64,000 nt of DNA from Acidimicrobiales bacterium (GTDB lineage: Bacteria > Actinomycetota > Acidimicrobiia > Acidimicrobiales > Poriferisodalaceae): assembly GCA_014239555.1 (NCBI GenBank), contig JAAZYR010000003.1:1-64000 (forward strand). Direction: 5' to 3'. Numbering within the stretch: position 1 is the first letter of the stretch; each line of letters opens with the position of its first letter. Shown piece by piece: positions 38,338 through 46,906 of the stretch. The notes beneath the pieces were generated by a model. That model searched no databases and was not told the DNA's origin. It saw nothing but the letters and a program-made list of their open reading frames with translations. The translations under genes and the position numbers were made by a program.

Positions 38338-39189
38338 TCAGGCGCAGTGGGGCCCTTCTAGACCTTGGCCCGTGGTATCGGTGCCGATAGGGGGGCCTAG
38401 GGAAGGGCTACCGGTGTCAATGATGACTTTGTCTCCATCGATGATCACCGGGAATCGGTCCATGCCTCTCGGCGCTGGGCCTGCCTTTTTCTCCCCAACT
38501 CGGTTGTATTGGGAGCCATGGCAGGGGCACTCAAACCACTGCGATGTCGAACATGACGGAACTTTGCAGCCGAGATGGGGGCATTTTTGCCACAACGCTA
38601 CGTACCCCATCTTGATGCCTTGCAACACGGTTCCCGAGTAAACGGCTTCGGCGGCTTGTTGTGTTGCAGAGTCCATCGGGTAGGGCTGGAGGTATGTCTG
38701 AGCTTCCGAGAAATAGGAGAAGCTGACAGCCGGGGATGAAGACGCGATGACGTCGTTTACTGAGGAGATAGTCCCTATCTTCACCTTGGAGCCAAACCCT
38801 TTTGTGGGGCGTGGCCAGAGAAATGCGATGTTGGCGGCACCGAATGTCGACAATCCCATAGTCATAAGTGTTATCGACGCGCGATTTAGGAACTGGCGTC
38901 GGGTGACCCCAACTTCCTCAGGGTCGGGCGGGGTCCAGACCTCTGGCATTGTCGGTTCAGGCACCGCTACTTCCGCGCTCACTCGGGCAAGAGCTACCGA
39001 TCGTTCAAGTTCGCGCGCCTCATCACTGACTGGCGGAGCGGACATGGTTTGCGAGTCTCGTTTGCGGGTTTCACGTGACAGATGCCCTAACCCCTGAGCG
39101 TCGCGGCGACGCAGAGACGTGAATCCGACGACCGCCGCGAGGACGACGAGCACTGGAATAGCTATCGCGATGACCATACCGCTTGACAC
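38338..39189 (-). CDS. Rieske 2Fe-2S protein of the bc complex
   Basis: 283 residues. A membrane segment near the start (VIAIAIPVLVVLAAVVGF), a cytoplasmic stretch, then VTRRQFLNRASI before a second hydrophobic segment, which looks like a twin-arginine signal-anchor. The Rieske ligands are CPHLGC and CPCHGSQYN. The frame opens earlier inside the upstream gene; the GTG at 39189 with GAGGAG 7 nt before it is the better start. It carries electrons from quinol to the diheme cytochrome. Confidence 0.92.
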   Translation of the reverse strand: MSSGMVIAIAIPVLVVLAAVVGFTSLRRRDAQGLGHLSRETRKRDSQTMSAPPVSDEARELERSVALARVSAEVAVPEPTMPEVWTPPDPEEVGVTRRQFLNRASITLMTMGLSTFGAANIAFLWPRPTKGFGSKVKIGTISSVNDVIASSSPAVSFSYFSEAQTYLQPYPMDSATQQAAEAVYSGTVLQGIKMGYVALWQKCPHLGCKVPSCSTSQWFECPCHGSQYNRVGEKKAGPAPRGMDRFPVIIDGDKVIIDTGSPSLGPPIGTDTTGQGLEGPHCA

Positions 39190-39200
39190 AGCGCCGCTCC

Positions 39201-39920
39201 TCAGAGGTGAAAGATCCCGTGGAGGCCGGTGTCCCACGGATAGGTGAAGTTGAAACCTTGGCCTCTAAAGAACGAGCCAATTATGACAAGCACTGCCCAG
39301 AACATGAGATGGATGGTCTGGATTGAGATCGCGAACTTGCGATCCTCTGGTGCATTAGAAGGATTACGGTCAATGTAGGGAGCGAATGCCAACAACACCA
39401 ACACAATGCCTGGGATGGTGACCCCCGCAATCATCGGGTCGAACATCGTCAATAATTCTTGCAGCCCCAAAAAATACCAGGGTGCTTTAGAGGGATTGGG
39501 CGTTGCGTTGTGGTTTGCTAACTCAAGTAGCGGGGCATTGATGAAGATGGAGAAAAGCGTGACGAATGCCGTTATAAAAAGCGCGGACGTGAATTCTGCT
39601 GCGAGAAGGTGCGGCCATACGTGGACTTTGTCACCTGGGTTAGCTTTAACGTCCTGAATTGAACCTGATTTTACGACGGTCAGTAGTCGATGGGTGTTAC
39701 CGCTCGGACCGGCCATCGCTGGGGGTGCAATGGTTGCTACGCCCCCGCCTGAAGGTGCCGCTGCTCCGCCCTGTTGGCTTTGCTCTAATAGTGAACGAGG
39801 GATGGTTTCGCCATCGTCATCTGAAGTTTCGGCACTGGACGCAGCAGGAGTGACGTCGCCGTCGGCCTTTGCCTTCGCTTCTTGGCTTCTTTTTAAAAGA
39901 TGTTCAGGGATTTCGGTCAT
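39201..39920 (-). CDS. Cytochrome b subunit-IV-like carboxy-terminal subunit with cytoplasmic extension
   Basis: 239 residues. The last 150 residues have three membrane helices and KAPWYFLGLQELL, the equivalent of the PEWY loop of the quinol oxidation site. The first 85 residues are hydrophilic and Ala/Ser/Gly rich and begin MTEIPEHLLKRSQEAK, with a second copy-like segment ETIPRSLLEQSQ near 45. The same motif opens the monoheme cytochrome c on the other strand. I use the ATG at 39920; the earlier open frame would overlap cytochrome b. Confidence 0.9.
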   Translation of the reverse strand: MTEIPEHLLKRSQEAKAKADGDVTPAASSAETSDDDGETIPRSLLEQSQQGGAAAPSGGGVATIAPPAMAGPSGNTHRLLTVVKSGSIQDVKANPGDKVHVWPHLLAAEFTSALFITAFVTLFSIFINAPLLELANHNATPNPSKAPWYFLGLQELLTMFDPMIAGVTIPGIVLVLLAFAPYIDRNPSNAPEDRKFAISIQTIHLMFWAVLVIIGSFFRGQGFNFTYPWDTGLHGIFHL

Positions 39921-39942
39921 GGACCTGCTCGTACTCCTCGAC

Positions 39943-40737
39943 CTAGAGCGGACCGGAGATGCCGCCGTCTTTGCGAACTCTCCAAAAGTGAATCGCCAAG
40001 AATATGACGAGGACAAAGGGAAGCATCAAAACGTGCAAGACGTACCAACGCAGCAATGTTTCAGCGCCGATCTGTTTGCCTCCCAAAAGGACAAACCGCA
40101 CTTGGTCTCCGAACACGGGGGTAAAGCCCATCATGTTGGTACCCACCGTTACCGCCCACAGGGACAACTGATCCCATGGAAGGAGATACCCGGTAAACGA
40201 CAGCAACAGGGTGAGTTTGAGGAGCATGACTCCGATCACCCAGTTGAATTCGCGCGGTGCTTTGTAAGCCCCGTGGTAAAAAACCCGGGCCATGTGTAAG
40301 AAGACAGAAAGCACCATGAGGTGCGCACCCCATCTATGCATATTCCGCACAAGCAGGCCGAAACTAACCTGCGTATGTAATGACTCGATGTCACTCCACG
40401 CAGCGGCGGCGGTGGGGCGATAGAAGAACATCAGGAATATGCCAGTAATTGTCAGCAAAATAAATAGAAAGAAACTCAATCCACCTAGACAGAGTGTGTA
40501 GCTGACCTTTACGGCGTGGCGCTTTACCTTCACAGGGTGGAGGTGGTAGAGCACGCTGTTCATCACGACGTAAGAACGATTTCTGGGGCTGTCCGTATAA
40601 CCCTTCCTAAAGATGGAGCCTGGGCGAAAGACTGAGGTCCAGAACTGACTCGCTTGCATCCAGTCAGCTGCAGCGGTTGCGCCTTGTTGCAGTTTCTCTG
40701 GTAGCGACTGGTTTGACTTTTCTATTGAGTTAGCCAT
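39943..40737 (-). CDS. Cytochrome b6-like subunit of the bc complex
   Basis: 264 residues. Four core membrane helices. The two heme pairs are seen as NMHRWGAHLMVLSVFLHMARVF and RWYVLHVLMLPFVLVIFLAIHFW. GYLLPWDQ is the standard helix D loop. The split into a b6-like and a subunit-IV-like gene is of the b6f type, unlike the fused QcrB of mycobacteria. About 70 hydrophilic residues precede the first helix. Confidence 0.93.
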   Translation of the reverse strand: MANSIEKSNQSLPEKLQQGATAAADWMQASQFWTSVFRPGSIFRKGYTDSPRNRSYVVMNSVLYHLHPVKVKRHAVKVSYTLCLGGLSFFLFILLTITGIFLMFFYRPTAAAAWSDIESLHTQVSFGLLVRNMHRWGAHLMVLSVFLHMARVFYHGAYKAPREFNWVIGVMLLKLTLLLSFTGYLLPWDQLSLWAVTVGTNMMGFTPVFGDQVRFVLLGGKQIGAETLLRWYVLHVLMLPFVLVIFLAIHFWRVRKDGGISGPL

Positions 40738-40755
40738 TGGGGGTTCGTCTAATCC

Positions 40756-41172
40756 TCAGAGTCGCATGCCGTAGGCGTAGCCGTGGGTGTGGGTACGGCT
40801 GTGAGTATCCCCTTCAGCCGGTGGGTTGTCGACCACTTTGCCGAGTGTGATGACGCCGGTGGGGCATCGGTCAACGCACAGAGCGCAGCGAGTACACACA
40901 TCGTCATCGATGATGAAGATTGCGTTATCAGTCGGGTCAAGGCCAGGGAGATCGGCGTCGATTGCCTCATCGATTGCCTCGACCGCTATGTAATGTATGC
41001 ATTTCCAGGGACAAATATCGACGCATCCTTCACATTGGATGCATTCGGACTGATCGATATTGATGAATTGTTTGGGCTTAACCGCCGCCGCTAAGTAATC
41101 CGCATCGACTGTTTGTAATACGTAGTCGTCAACAAATCGAGGCATTGGCGGATTTGCTTCTGTCTTGGCCAT
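40756..41172 (-). CDS. 2[4Fe-4S] ferredoxin in the bc operon
   Basis: 138 residues with CIQCEGCVDICP and CTRCALCVDRCP and a spacer of about 30 residues between them. No membrane segment and no signal, so it should be cytoplasmic. It lies between the first gene of the operon and cytochrome b, with 1 and 18 nt gaps. A ferredoxin is not a usual bc subunit; it could deliver electrons to the complex, or be the donor of the EFG-less complex I. This is inferred from position. Confidence 0.9.
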   Translation of the reverse strand: MAKTEANPPMPRFVDDYVLQTVDADYLAAAVKPKQFINIDQSECIQCEGCVDICPWKCIHYIAVEAIDEAIDADLPGLDPTDNAIFIIDDDVCTRCALCVDRCPTGVITLGKVVDNPPAEGDTHSRTHTHGYAYGMRL

Positions 41173-41173
41173 G

Positions 41174-41611
41174 TCAGTTGCCCTTCATTAGTGGGCGACC
41201 GAAATCAGAGATGGGCTCAGCAACAACTTTTTTCTGGTCTCTCTTCTGCCACCACATCCAGAGGAAAGGCAGTCCGGCAAGAACAACGATGTGTTCAATC
41301 ACGACGACAATGTCCGAAACTTTTTTCAGATCCATGCGCATTGGCGGGAAAGTGATGGGGCTCCCGCCAATAAATTGGCCTTCGGTGAAGAGCATGCGCT
41401 CGACAGACCAGCCCCATTCGTTGTCGGTTAAACGCACCCATCGGTCCGGGACGACGCCGAACGCCATAAGGAGGAGCATGAATACGAATGCTGCTCCGAG
41501 CATCGCTTCGCCCCAGGAAGTGGGGCGATCAATGGGTCTGCGTTTCCCGTACGCGATGATGGCGTAGACCATAAGAGCTGTGATCAGGATTGATGTCACA
41601 AGTGCGACCAC
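41174..41611 (-). CDS. Unknown membrane protein, first gene of the bc operon
   Basis: 145 residues; no family recognised. Membrane segments near residues 2-20, 35-55 and 98-118, with a loop of about 40 residues (VVPDRWVRLTDNEWGW ...) between the second and third and a Lys/Arg-rich end. The start is GTG with GGAGG 4 nt upstream. It is translated ahead of the ferredoxin, one base apart, and is probably part of the bc complex or its assembly. Confidence 0.75.
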   Translation of the reverse strand: MVALVTSILITALMVYAIIAYGKRRPIDRPTSWGEAMLGAAFVFMLLLMAFGVVPDRWVRLTDNEWGWSVERMLFTEGQFIGGSPITFPPMRMDLKKVSDIVVVIEHIVVLAGLPFLWMWWQKRDQKKVVAEPISDFGRPLMKGN

Positions 41612-41644
41612 TAGTCCTCCTGTCTGGTACGTACTGCCGGTGCG

Positions 41645-41682
41645 TTCTAAACGAATGAGGTGAGACCTTTACAAGGTTCACC
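41645..41682 (-). promoter_or_regulatory. Promoter of the bc operon with overlapping dyad
   Basis: On the minus strand TTGTAA (41669-41674) and TTAGAA (41645-41650) are 18 nt apart. A dyad, GGTGAGACC and GGTTCACC (arms 41659-41667 and 41675-41682), brackets the -35 box, so a dimeric regulator bound here would cover it. The dyad is seen; the regulator is unknown. Confidence 0.45.
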
Positions 41683-41696
41683 CTATGTAGACCCAA

Positions 41697-41721
41697 GGTA
41701 TGAATCTACGGTCAAATCTAC
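41697..41721. repeat. Tandem 12-13 bp repeat in the divergent control region
   Basis: GGTATGAATCTAC is followed at once by GGTCAAATCTAC. They share GGT and AATCTAC at fixed places. Position between two divergent respiratory units suggests a binding site for a regulator. The rest of the 390-nt gap (to 42001) shows a run of eight T at about 41837 and no gene that I can support. Confidence 0.5.
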
Positions 41722-42001
41722 CCGAGCGACGCCCGGATCGTTCGACGTTCTACCACGCTTCGACGACGGATTCGTAACTCAAGAACGCCCTATATGGTGG
41801 CATCCGCGTGTCCACAATGCCGAACCCAAACGAGGATTTTTTTTAAGAACTTCAATCTCGGCCAAACTTAAGCAAAAACTGTCTGCCAAACTTGGTCCTC
41901 TAACCTCACAACGGCCTATCTTTGTTGAGCGCACCTACCTTGTTCTTTAACAGCACAACCTGCGATGCGGGGCACCATGTTGGTACCTCGCGGAGGACCC
42001 A

Positions 42002-42775
42002 GTGACCGAAGTTCCTGAATACCTATTCGAGCGTTCACGTCAGAGACGTATCGACCTTGGTCTGCTCGATGACGATGGCAGCGGCGGTGCTCCCGCCGCG
42101 AGTGGAGCTTCAGAGGGCGCGGCACTAGCTAGCTCGGGGCCGAGCAGCGCCGATGTGATCGCTGCGGCGAAAGCCGACGCGAAACTTGAAATCCAAACGG
42201 AGTCTGGGATTGAACCGGTTTGGGTTTCGGCGGCACGGAGCCGGACCAGGATCCCGATGTGGGCACTTCCTGTCATGTTTTTCCTACCTTTGTGGGCGTT
42301 CGTGTATGTCAAGCTCACTGAACCACCCCCTGAGCCAGTGACTGCCATCACTGAGGGCGCTGCTACTTACGCGGCGCGTTGTGCAAGTTGCCACGGTGGA
42401 GCGGGCGCAGGGAGCGAGGGCGGCGGCGTCGGGCGTCCCCTTTACAACGGCGAAGTCTTGCTGACCTTCCCCAAACTTGGGACCGACATGTTGTATTGGC
42501 TTGAGGTCGGCTCTGAAGGTATCGGGATTGGTAACGCCTACGGCGCTACTGATCGGCCCGGAGGGGCTCACATTTCTGGTGAGACCGGAGCCAATATGCC
42601 AGGTTTTGGTGGGCCATTGAGCGAGTACAAGATCTATTCAGTCGCTCGATATATCCGCGAAGTGTTGAGCGAAGAACAAATCAGCGATGAAGAAATCGCT
42701 GCACGTGACGCCGAGTGGGAAGATCTTGGAGGCGGCAAGGACCTCGGTGGCGGGGGCCATAGCGGCGGTCACTAG
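42002..42775 (+). CDS. Membrane-anchored monoheme cytochrome c
   Basis: 257 residues. A hydrophilic start MTEVPEYLFERSRQRR, then about 60 Ala/Ser-rich residues, a single membrane segment (WALPVMFFLPLWAFVYVKL) near 82-103, and a cytochrome c domain outside with heme motif CASCH and a Met ligand in ANMPGFGG. The amino-terminal motif matches that of the subunit-IV-like protein of the bc complex. GTG start with GGAGG. It is divergent from the bc operon and may carry electrons from it to a terminal oxidase that is not in this window. Confidence 0.88.
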   Translation: MTEVPEYLFERSRQRRIDLGLLDDDGSGGAPAASGASEGAALASSGPSSADVIAAAKADAKLEIQTESGIEPVWVSAARSRTRIPMWALPVMFFLPLWAFVYVKLTEPPPEPVTAITEGAATYAARCASCHGGAGAGSEGGGVGRPLYNGEVLLTFPKLGTDMLYWLEVGSEGIGIGNAYGATDRPGGAHISGETGANMPGFGGPLSEYKIYSVARYIREVLSEEQISDEEIAARDAEWEDLGGGKDLGGGGHSGGH

Positions 42776-42845
42776 TCCGAAGTTCCGTTAGGACATCCTG
42801 AAAAATTTCTTCGCGGCGGCTCGCGAAGTCGGAGGACAAGCGCCT

Positions 42846-44111
42846 ATGTCGATGCGTCTCTCGACCGAAGTTCTGGTTATCGGCGCCGGTCCCGCGGGTA
42901 GCGCAGCAGCTCATTGGGCGGCTCAGGCAGGGCACATGGTCGTGGTGCTCGAAAAGGAAACAATGCCCCGCGAGCGCGTCTGCGGTGACGCGCTTACACC
43001 CAAAGCCGTCGGCCACTTACATGACATGGGGCTCGGTGCCATATGCGATGAGTTTCACCAACACAATGGGTTGCGTATGACTGCGCATGGCCGCAGTATC
43101 GAACTTAGATGGCCGACCGATCATGACCATCCCAGTCACGGTTTAGTTATTCGACGCAGCACGCTTGATCATCTGTTACTTGAGCACGCCACAACAACGG
43201 GGGCTCAGGTCTGGACGGGAGTGGAGGTCCTCGATCCCATCATCGAACACGGACATCTCCGTGGTTGTCGGGCTTTCGGTTCAGGTAACGGCACCGGGCC
43301 TCAAGGCGAAATCGAAGTTCGCGCGCGCTTTGTTGTCATCGCTGACGGGCCTCTTTCCTCTTTTGGGCGTGCGCTGGGCACTGCCCGCACCCGGACCTAC
43401 GCGCAAGGGGTAGCGATGCGCGGATATTTCCCGAGCATTCATCATGACGACGATGTCATCGAATCGGTCTTCGATTTACGTGACAACACGGGGGAACAAC
43501 TCCCAGGTTATGGCTGGGTATTTCCGGTGGGAGACGGAACGGTTAACGCTGGGGTCGGTTTGTTAAGCCATCACCATGGGAATGACCCTCGGTCCATGCG
43601 GGAATTATTCGATCAGTGGATCGGTCAGATTCCCGAGTATTGGGGAATCGCTTCAGAAGATATGGAGAGCGAGCCCAAAGGCGGGCGTCTCCCTATGGGG
43701 GCTTCGGTCCGTCCTAGGTCGGGCCCCAACTGGGTGGTTGTCGGAGACGCAGCTGGCAGCGTCAACCCTTTTAACGGCGATGGGATCGAACCAGCTTTGA
43801 GTAACGGGCGTTTGGCTGCAACCGTTATCAGTGACGCCATCCACAGTGGAGATGGTTTGGAGTTGCGCCAATATGAAAAGCAATTGGTGTCAAAATATGA
43901 CCACTACTACCGGCTTGGCCGGTTAGTTACTAAGGCCCTCGGTAGGCCAGGGTTGATGCGGCGACTCACGCTGCTCGGGATTCAATCGCGAGTGCTCACG
44001 GAGTTGGTAATGCGAATCTCCACAAATCTGGTCAACAACGATGCCGGTGGGACCGAGTCGGTATATGAAATTGGGAAGGTTATAGCTCGACTTGTCCCAG
44101 ACCGCGACTAA
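42846..44111 (+). CDS. Geranylgeranyl-reductase-family FAD protein, possible menaquinone reductase
   Basis: 421 residues. FAD-binding VLVIGAGPAGSAAAHWAAQAG at the start, RERVCGDALTPKAVGHL, and the second FAD motif VVVGDAAGSVNPFNGDGIEPAL. The family saturates isoprenoid double bonds; actinobacterial members such as MenJ reduce one isoprene unit of the menaquinone tail. A GGAGGAC Shine-Dalgarno sequence precedes the ATG. It lies 70 nt after the cytochrome c gene and is probably co-transcribed with it, which supports a quinone-linked role, but archaeal-type lipid or chlorophyll roles exist in the family. Confidence 0.82.
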   Translation: MSMRLSTEVLVIGAGPAGSAAAHWAAQAGHMVVVLEKETMPRERVCGDALTPKAVGHLHDMGLGAICDEFHQHNGLRMTAHGRSIELRWPTDHDHPSHGLVIRRSTLDHLLLEHATTTGAQVWTGVEVLDPIIEHGHLRGCRAFGSGNGTGPQGEIEVRARFVVIADGPLSSFGRALGTARTRTYAQGVAMRGYFPSIHHDDDVIESVFDLRDNTGEQLPGYGWVFPVGDGTVNAGVGLLSHHHGNDPRSMRELFDQWIGQIPEYWGIASEDMESEPKGGRLPMGASVRPRSGPNWVVVGDAAGSVNPFNGDGIEPALSNGRLAATVISDAIHSGDGLELRQYEKQLVSKYDHYYRLGRLVTKALGRPGLMRRLTLLGIQSRVLTELVMRISTNLVNNDAGGTESVYEIGKVIARLVPDRD

Positions 44112-44147
44112 CGGATTTGTGGCGTGGCCGTGTAGAGAATTTGGGTA

Positions 44148-45410
44148 TCAAAGAGAAGCTGCGCTTTCGGCTGCGGCACCAATGACAGTGTCAACGACAT
44201 CTTCTGTATGAGCTAGCCCAACAAATAGCGCCTCATATGCTCCGGGTGCCATTGCTACGCCACGGTCAAGCATCTCGTGAAAGAAGCGGGCGTAAGCTTT
44301 TTCGTCGGTTGTTCGGGCTTCGTCATATTGAGTGGGAGCATTGTCTCCGAGGAAAAGGCCGAGAAGTGACCCCACACGTGGAGCTATTGCTGGCAGGCCA
44401 GCGTCGTTCAAAACCTTTTCGATGCCGGCGCCCAGTCGTTCGGTCATGGCGTAGAGCTTCTGATAGGCCGCTGAATCCAAAAGTTGTAAGGCCGCGCGGC
44501 CTGCCGCGGTTGCGAGCGGATTACCTGAAAGCGTCCCTGCTTGGTAGACAGGCCCGACGGGGGCGAGCGTGCTCATTATTTCTTGAGATCCTCCGAAAGC
44601 TCCGATTGGGAGCCCCCCTCCAATGACTTTGCCGAAACAAGCAATGTCAGGAGTCACTCCAAACCATTCGGATGCCCCGCCGCGGGCAAGGCGGAATCCG
44701 GTAATCACTTCATCGAAGATCAGCAGGGCTCCGGCGGCGTCGCAGGCTGAACGCAATTGAGGTAGGAATCCCTCCAGTGGTGCGATGAGACCCATATTTG
44801 CCGCCACTGGCTCCACGATTACGCACGCATGGTCTTGGGTGATTTCGGGCACTGCGTTGTACGGGGCGACGACGGTGTCCGCGACGGCGGAGGAGGGAAC
44901 GCCTGCCGAACCCGACAAACCCAGGGTGGCGACACCACTTCCGCCTGCCGCGAGAAGCGTGTCAGCGTGACCGTGGTAACAACCAGCAAACTTGATTACG
45001 CGGTTCCTGCCGGTGTGGCCGCGGGCGAGCCGGATAGCACTCATAGTTGCTTCGGTCCCGCTATTCACAAGTCGCAGCTGTTCAATACCAGGGACGCGGC
45101 TTACGATTTCTTCCGCTAACGATATCTCTCCGGGGGTGGGCGCTCCGAAAGAAGTTCCCAAAGCGGCTGCTTTCTGAATAGCTTCTGTGACTTGGGGATG
45201 AGCATGACCTGCTATCACCGCTCCGTAAGACTGAACTAGATCGATGTATTCGCGTCCTTCGGCGTCGTACACATGGGCCCCTTCTCCCCGAACTACGAAG
45301 TAGGGGTCGCCACCAACAGCTTGGAACGCCCTCACCGGCGAATTCACCCCCCCAGGGATGAGTGCCTGAGCATCACGAAAAAGCTGGCGGTTGGTTTGTG
45401 AACCCAACAT
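44148..45410 (-). CDS. hemL: Glutamate-1-semialdehyde 2,1-aminomutase
   Basis: 420 residues, PLP enzyme that makes 5-aminolevulinate. FRDAQALIPGGVNSPVRAF at the start, the conserved EPVAANMG, FDEVITGFR, and the PLP-lysine in CFGKVIGGGLPIGAFGG. I use the ATG at 45410 (MLGSQTNRQLF) with GGAG upstream; the frame is open 13 codons further. It is downstream of hemA, hemC and hemD on the same strand. hemA and hemL together show the C5 route. Confidence 0.95.
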   Translation of the reverse strand: MLGSQTNRQLFRDAQALIPGGVNSPVRAFQAVGGDPYFVVRGEGAHVYDAEGREYIDLVQSYGAVIAGHAHPQVTEAIQKAAALGTSFGAPTPGEISLAEEIVSRVPGIEQLRLVNSGTEATMSAIRLARGHTGRNRVIKFAGCYHGHADTLLAAGGSGVATLGLSGSAGVPSSAVADTVVAPYNAVPEITQDHACVIVEPVAANMGLIAPLEGFLPQLRSACDAAGALLIFDEVITGFRLARGGASEWFGVTPDIACFGKVIGGGLPIGAFGGSQEIMSTLAPVGPVYQAGTLSGNPLATAAGRAALQLLDSAAYQKLYAMTERLGAGIEKVLNDAGLPAIAPRVGSLLGLFLGDNAPTQYDEARTTDEKAYARFFHEMLDRGVAMAPGAYEALFVGLAHTEDVVDTVIGAAAESAASL

Positions 45411-45482
45411 GTTCTCCGATCGTCTCAGATGCGTTAGGTGTTGTTGCATCCTACGACTAGCTACGGCAAGGCGATGGTGGAG

Positions 45483-46151
45483 TTAAATCTGGCCAAACAA
45501 TACGTCGAGCAACGCGTCGGGCGGCATCTCATCCAGCGTTTCCAACCGGGCATATGCACCAGAAAAGTCGAGTGATGTAACTAACGGATTTGGCACCACC
45601 ACAGTTCTTATGCCTGCCGCTAACGCCGCTTTCAGTCCGTTAGGGCTGTCTTCCACTACAGCGGCCGCAGTCGCTTCTACTCCCAACAGTTTGAGGGCGT
45701 GGAGGAAGACGTCGGGAGCGGGTTTAGCGACCTCACCTACATCGTCACGGCACACGATGTATGAGAATTTTTCGTACAGCCCGACTCGTTTGAGATGCTG
45801 ATCTACCCACGCGTGAGGCGAGCTAGATCCGATAGCTGTAGCAATCCCTCGACATGCCGCGGCGTCAAGAAGCTCTGTCACGCCAGGAAGGACTGGTTGG
45901 TTTTCTGTCATCTCATTTTTTATCCGCTGACGCGTTTCCATAATCAGGTCCTGATCTAAGACCTGCCCGACGCGGTTTTCCAGTTCTTGTACCCAACTTT
46001 GTTTCCGGTCGGTTCCCATCCCTGCAAGCCACCAGTCCATCGGGAGCTCAACGCCGTAATCTGCCCAGATCTGCGCAGTTGATTGACATGCCGGGGTCTC
46101 TGTGTCCAGGACGGTCCCATCGAAGTCAAGAATCAGCGCGTGGGAACTCAT
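45483..46151 (-). CDS. HAD-superfamily phosphatase, beta-phosphoglucomutase/phosphoglycolate phosphatase type
   Basis: 222 residues. Motif I in LILDFDGTVLDTE, a helical cap, motif II in AIGSSSPHAWV, motif III and IV in VAKPAPDVFLHAL and VVEDSPNGLKAALAAG. It overlaps the hemD end by 4 nt, so it is made with the heme enzymes. Substrate unknown. In many actinobacteria hemB stands near this place; hemB is not in the window. Confidence 0.82.
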   Translation of the reverse strand: MSSHALILDFDGTVLDTETPACQSTAQIWADYGVELPMDWWLAGMGTDRKQSWVQELENRVGQVLDQDLIMETRQRIKNEMTENQPVLPGVTELLDAAACRGIATAIGSSSPHAWVDQHLKRVGLYEKFSYIVCRDDVGEVAKPAPDVFLHALKLLGVEATAAAVVEDSPNGLKAALAAGIRTVVVPNPLVTSLDFSGAYARLETLDEMPPDALLDVLFGQI

Positions 46152-46906
46152 CTTTGGCCCGCCGCTAACGCCACGGCCTGGACAAGTCCGTCTACTGATC
46201 GTTCTTCCGCAACAAATGTCACGCTGACACCTAGGCGCTCACATTCTCGAGCCGTCGTCTCACCAATAACCACTACCTTCGCAGCGCTCCTACCACCAGT
46301 TTGTTTCAAGTGTCCATCCACTGCTGATGGCGATGCAAAAGTGACCACATCTGCATCAATGGCTTCGGAAACTAAATCATGGTTAAGTGACGGACACACC
46401 GTTCGATATGCAGCTACGCCATCAACTTGCCATCCTCTGGCTCGAAGTCCGTCAATAAGATCCGTTCGACCGTCCGATGCCATGGGGATTAGAACACGAT
46501 CATCGGGTTTCGGGTTTGGAAAAGCTTTGGCTAACGAAACCCCGTCGTGACGCACCGGTATTAGATCGGGTTCTCGTCCCATCTCTAAAGCGACCTTTGC
46601 TGCTGTTGTCGGCCCCACTACCGCAATCTGAAGATGCGAGAACCTTTTAAGAACTCCTCGTCGTGCGCCTCGAGCCATTAACGCCGCCACTGAGTTAGTT
46701 GAAGTGAATGCAACCCATGAGAACCGTTCCAAGCGGATGAGGGCATCATCCAACGGCTGTCCTCCGTCTAATGGAGGCACTACCGCTATTGCGGGCGCAG
46801 CGACAACCTTCGCACCGGCATCAGACAAGGCTTCGATCAGACCCGAGCTTTGGTGCGAGGCACGGGTTACCACCACAGACTTTCCTTCAAGCAGCTGAAA
46901 GCTCAA
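46148..46906 (-). CDS. hemD: Uroporphyrinogen-III synthase
   Basis: 252 residues, poorly conserved family. LEGKSVVVTRASHQSSGLIEAL, WVAFTSTNSVAALM, VVGPTTAAKVALEMG, VVTFASPSAVDGHL and VVIGETTARECERLG follow the order seen in HemD. It closes the tetrapyrrole ring. Position after hemC with a 4-nt overlap makes the call firm. Confidence 0.92.
   Translation of the reverse strand: MSFQLLEGKSVVVTRASHQSSGLIEALSDAGAKVVAAPAIAVVPPLDGGQPLDDALIRLERFSWVAFTSTNSVAALMARGARRGVLKRFSHLQIAVVGPTTAAKVALEMGREPDLIPVRHDGVSLAKAFPNPKPDDRVLIPMASDGRTDLIDGLRARGWQVDGVAAYRTVCPSLNHDLVSEAIDADVVTFASPSAVDGHLKQTGGRSAAKVVVIGETTARECERLGVSVTFVAEERSVDGLVQAVALAAGQR

Noticed and set aside
39921-40016. Ser/Arg-rich extension of the subunit-IV-like protein
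   Set aside because: It lies inside cytochrome b in another frame and precedes the clear MTEIPEHLL start.
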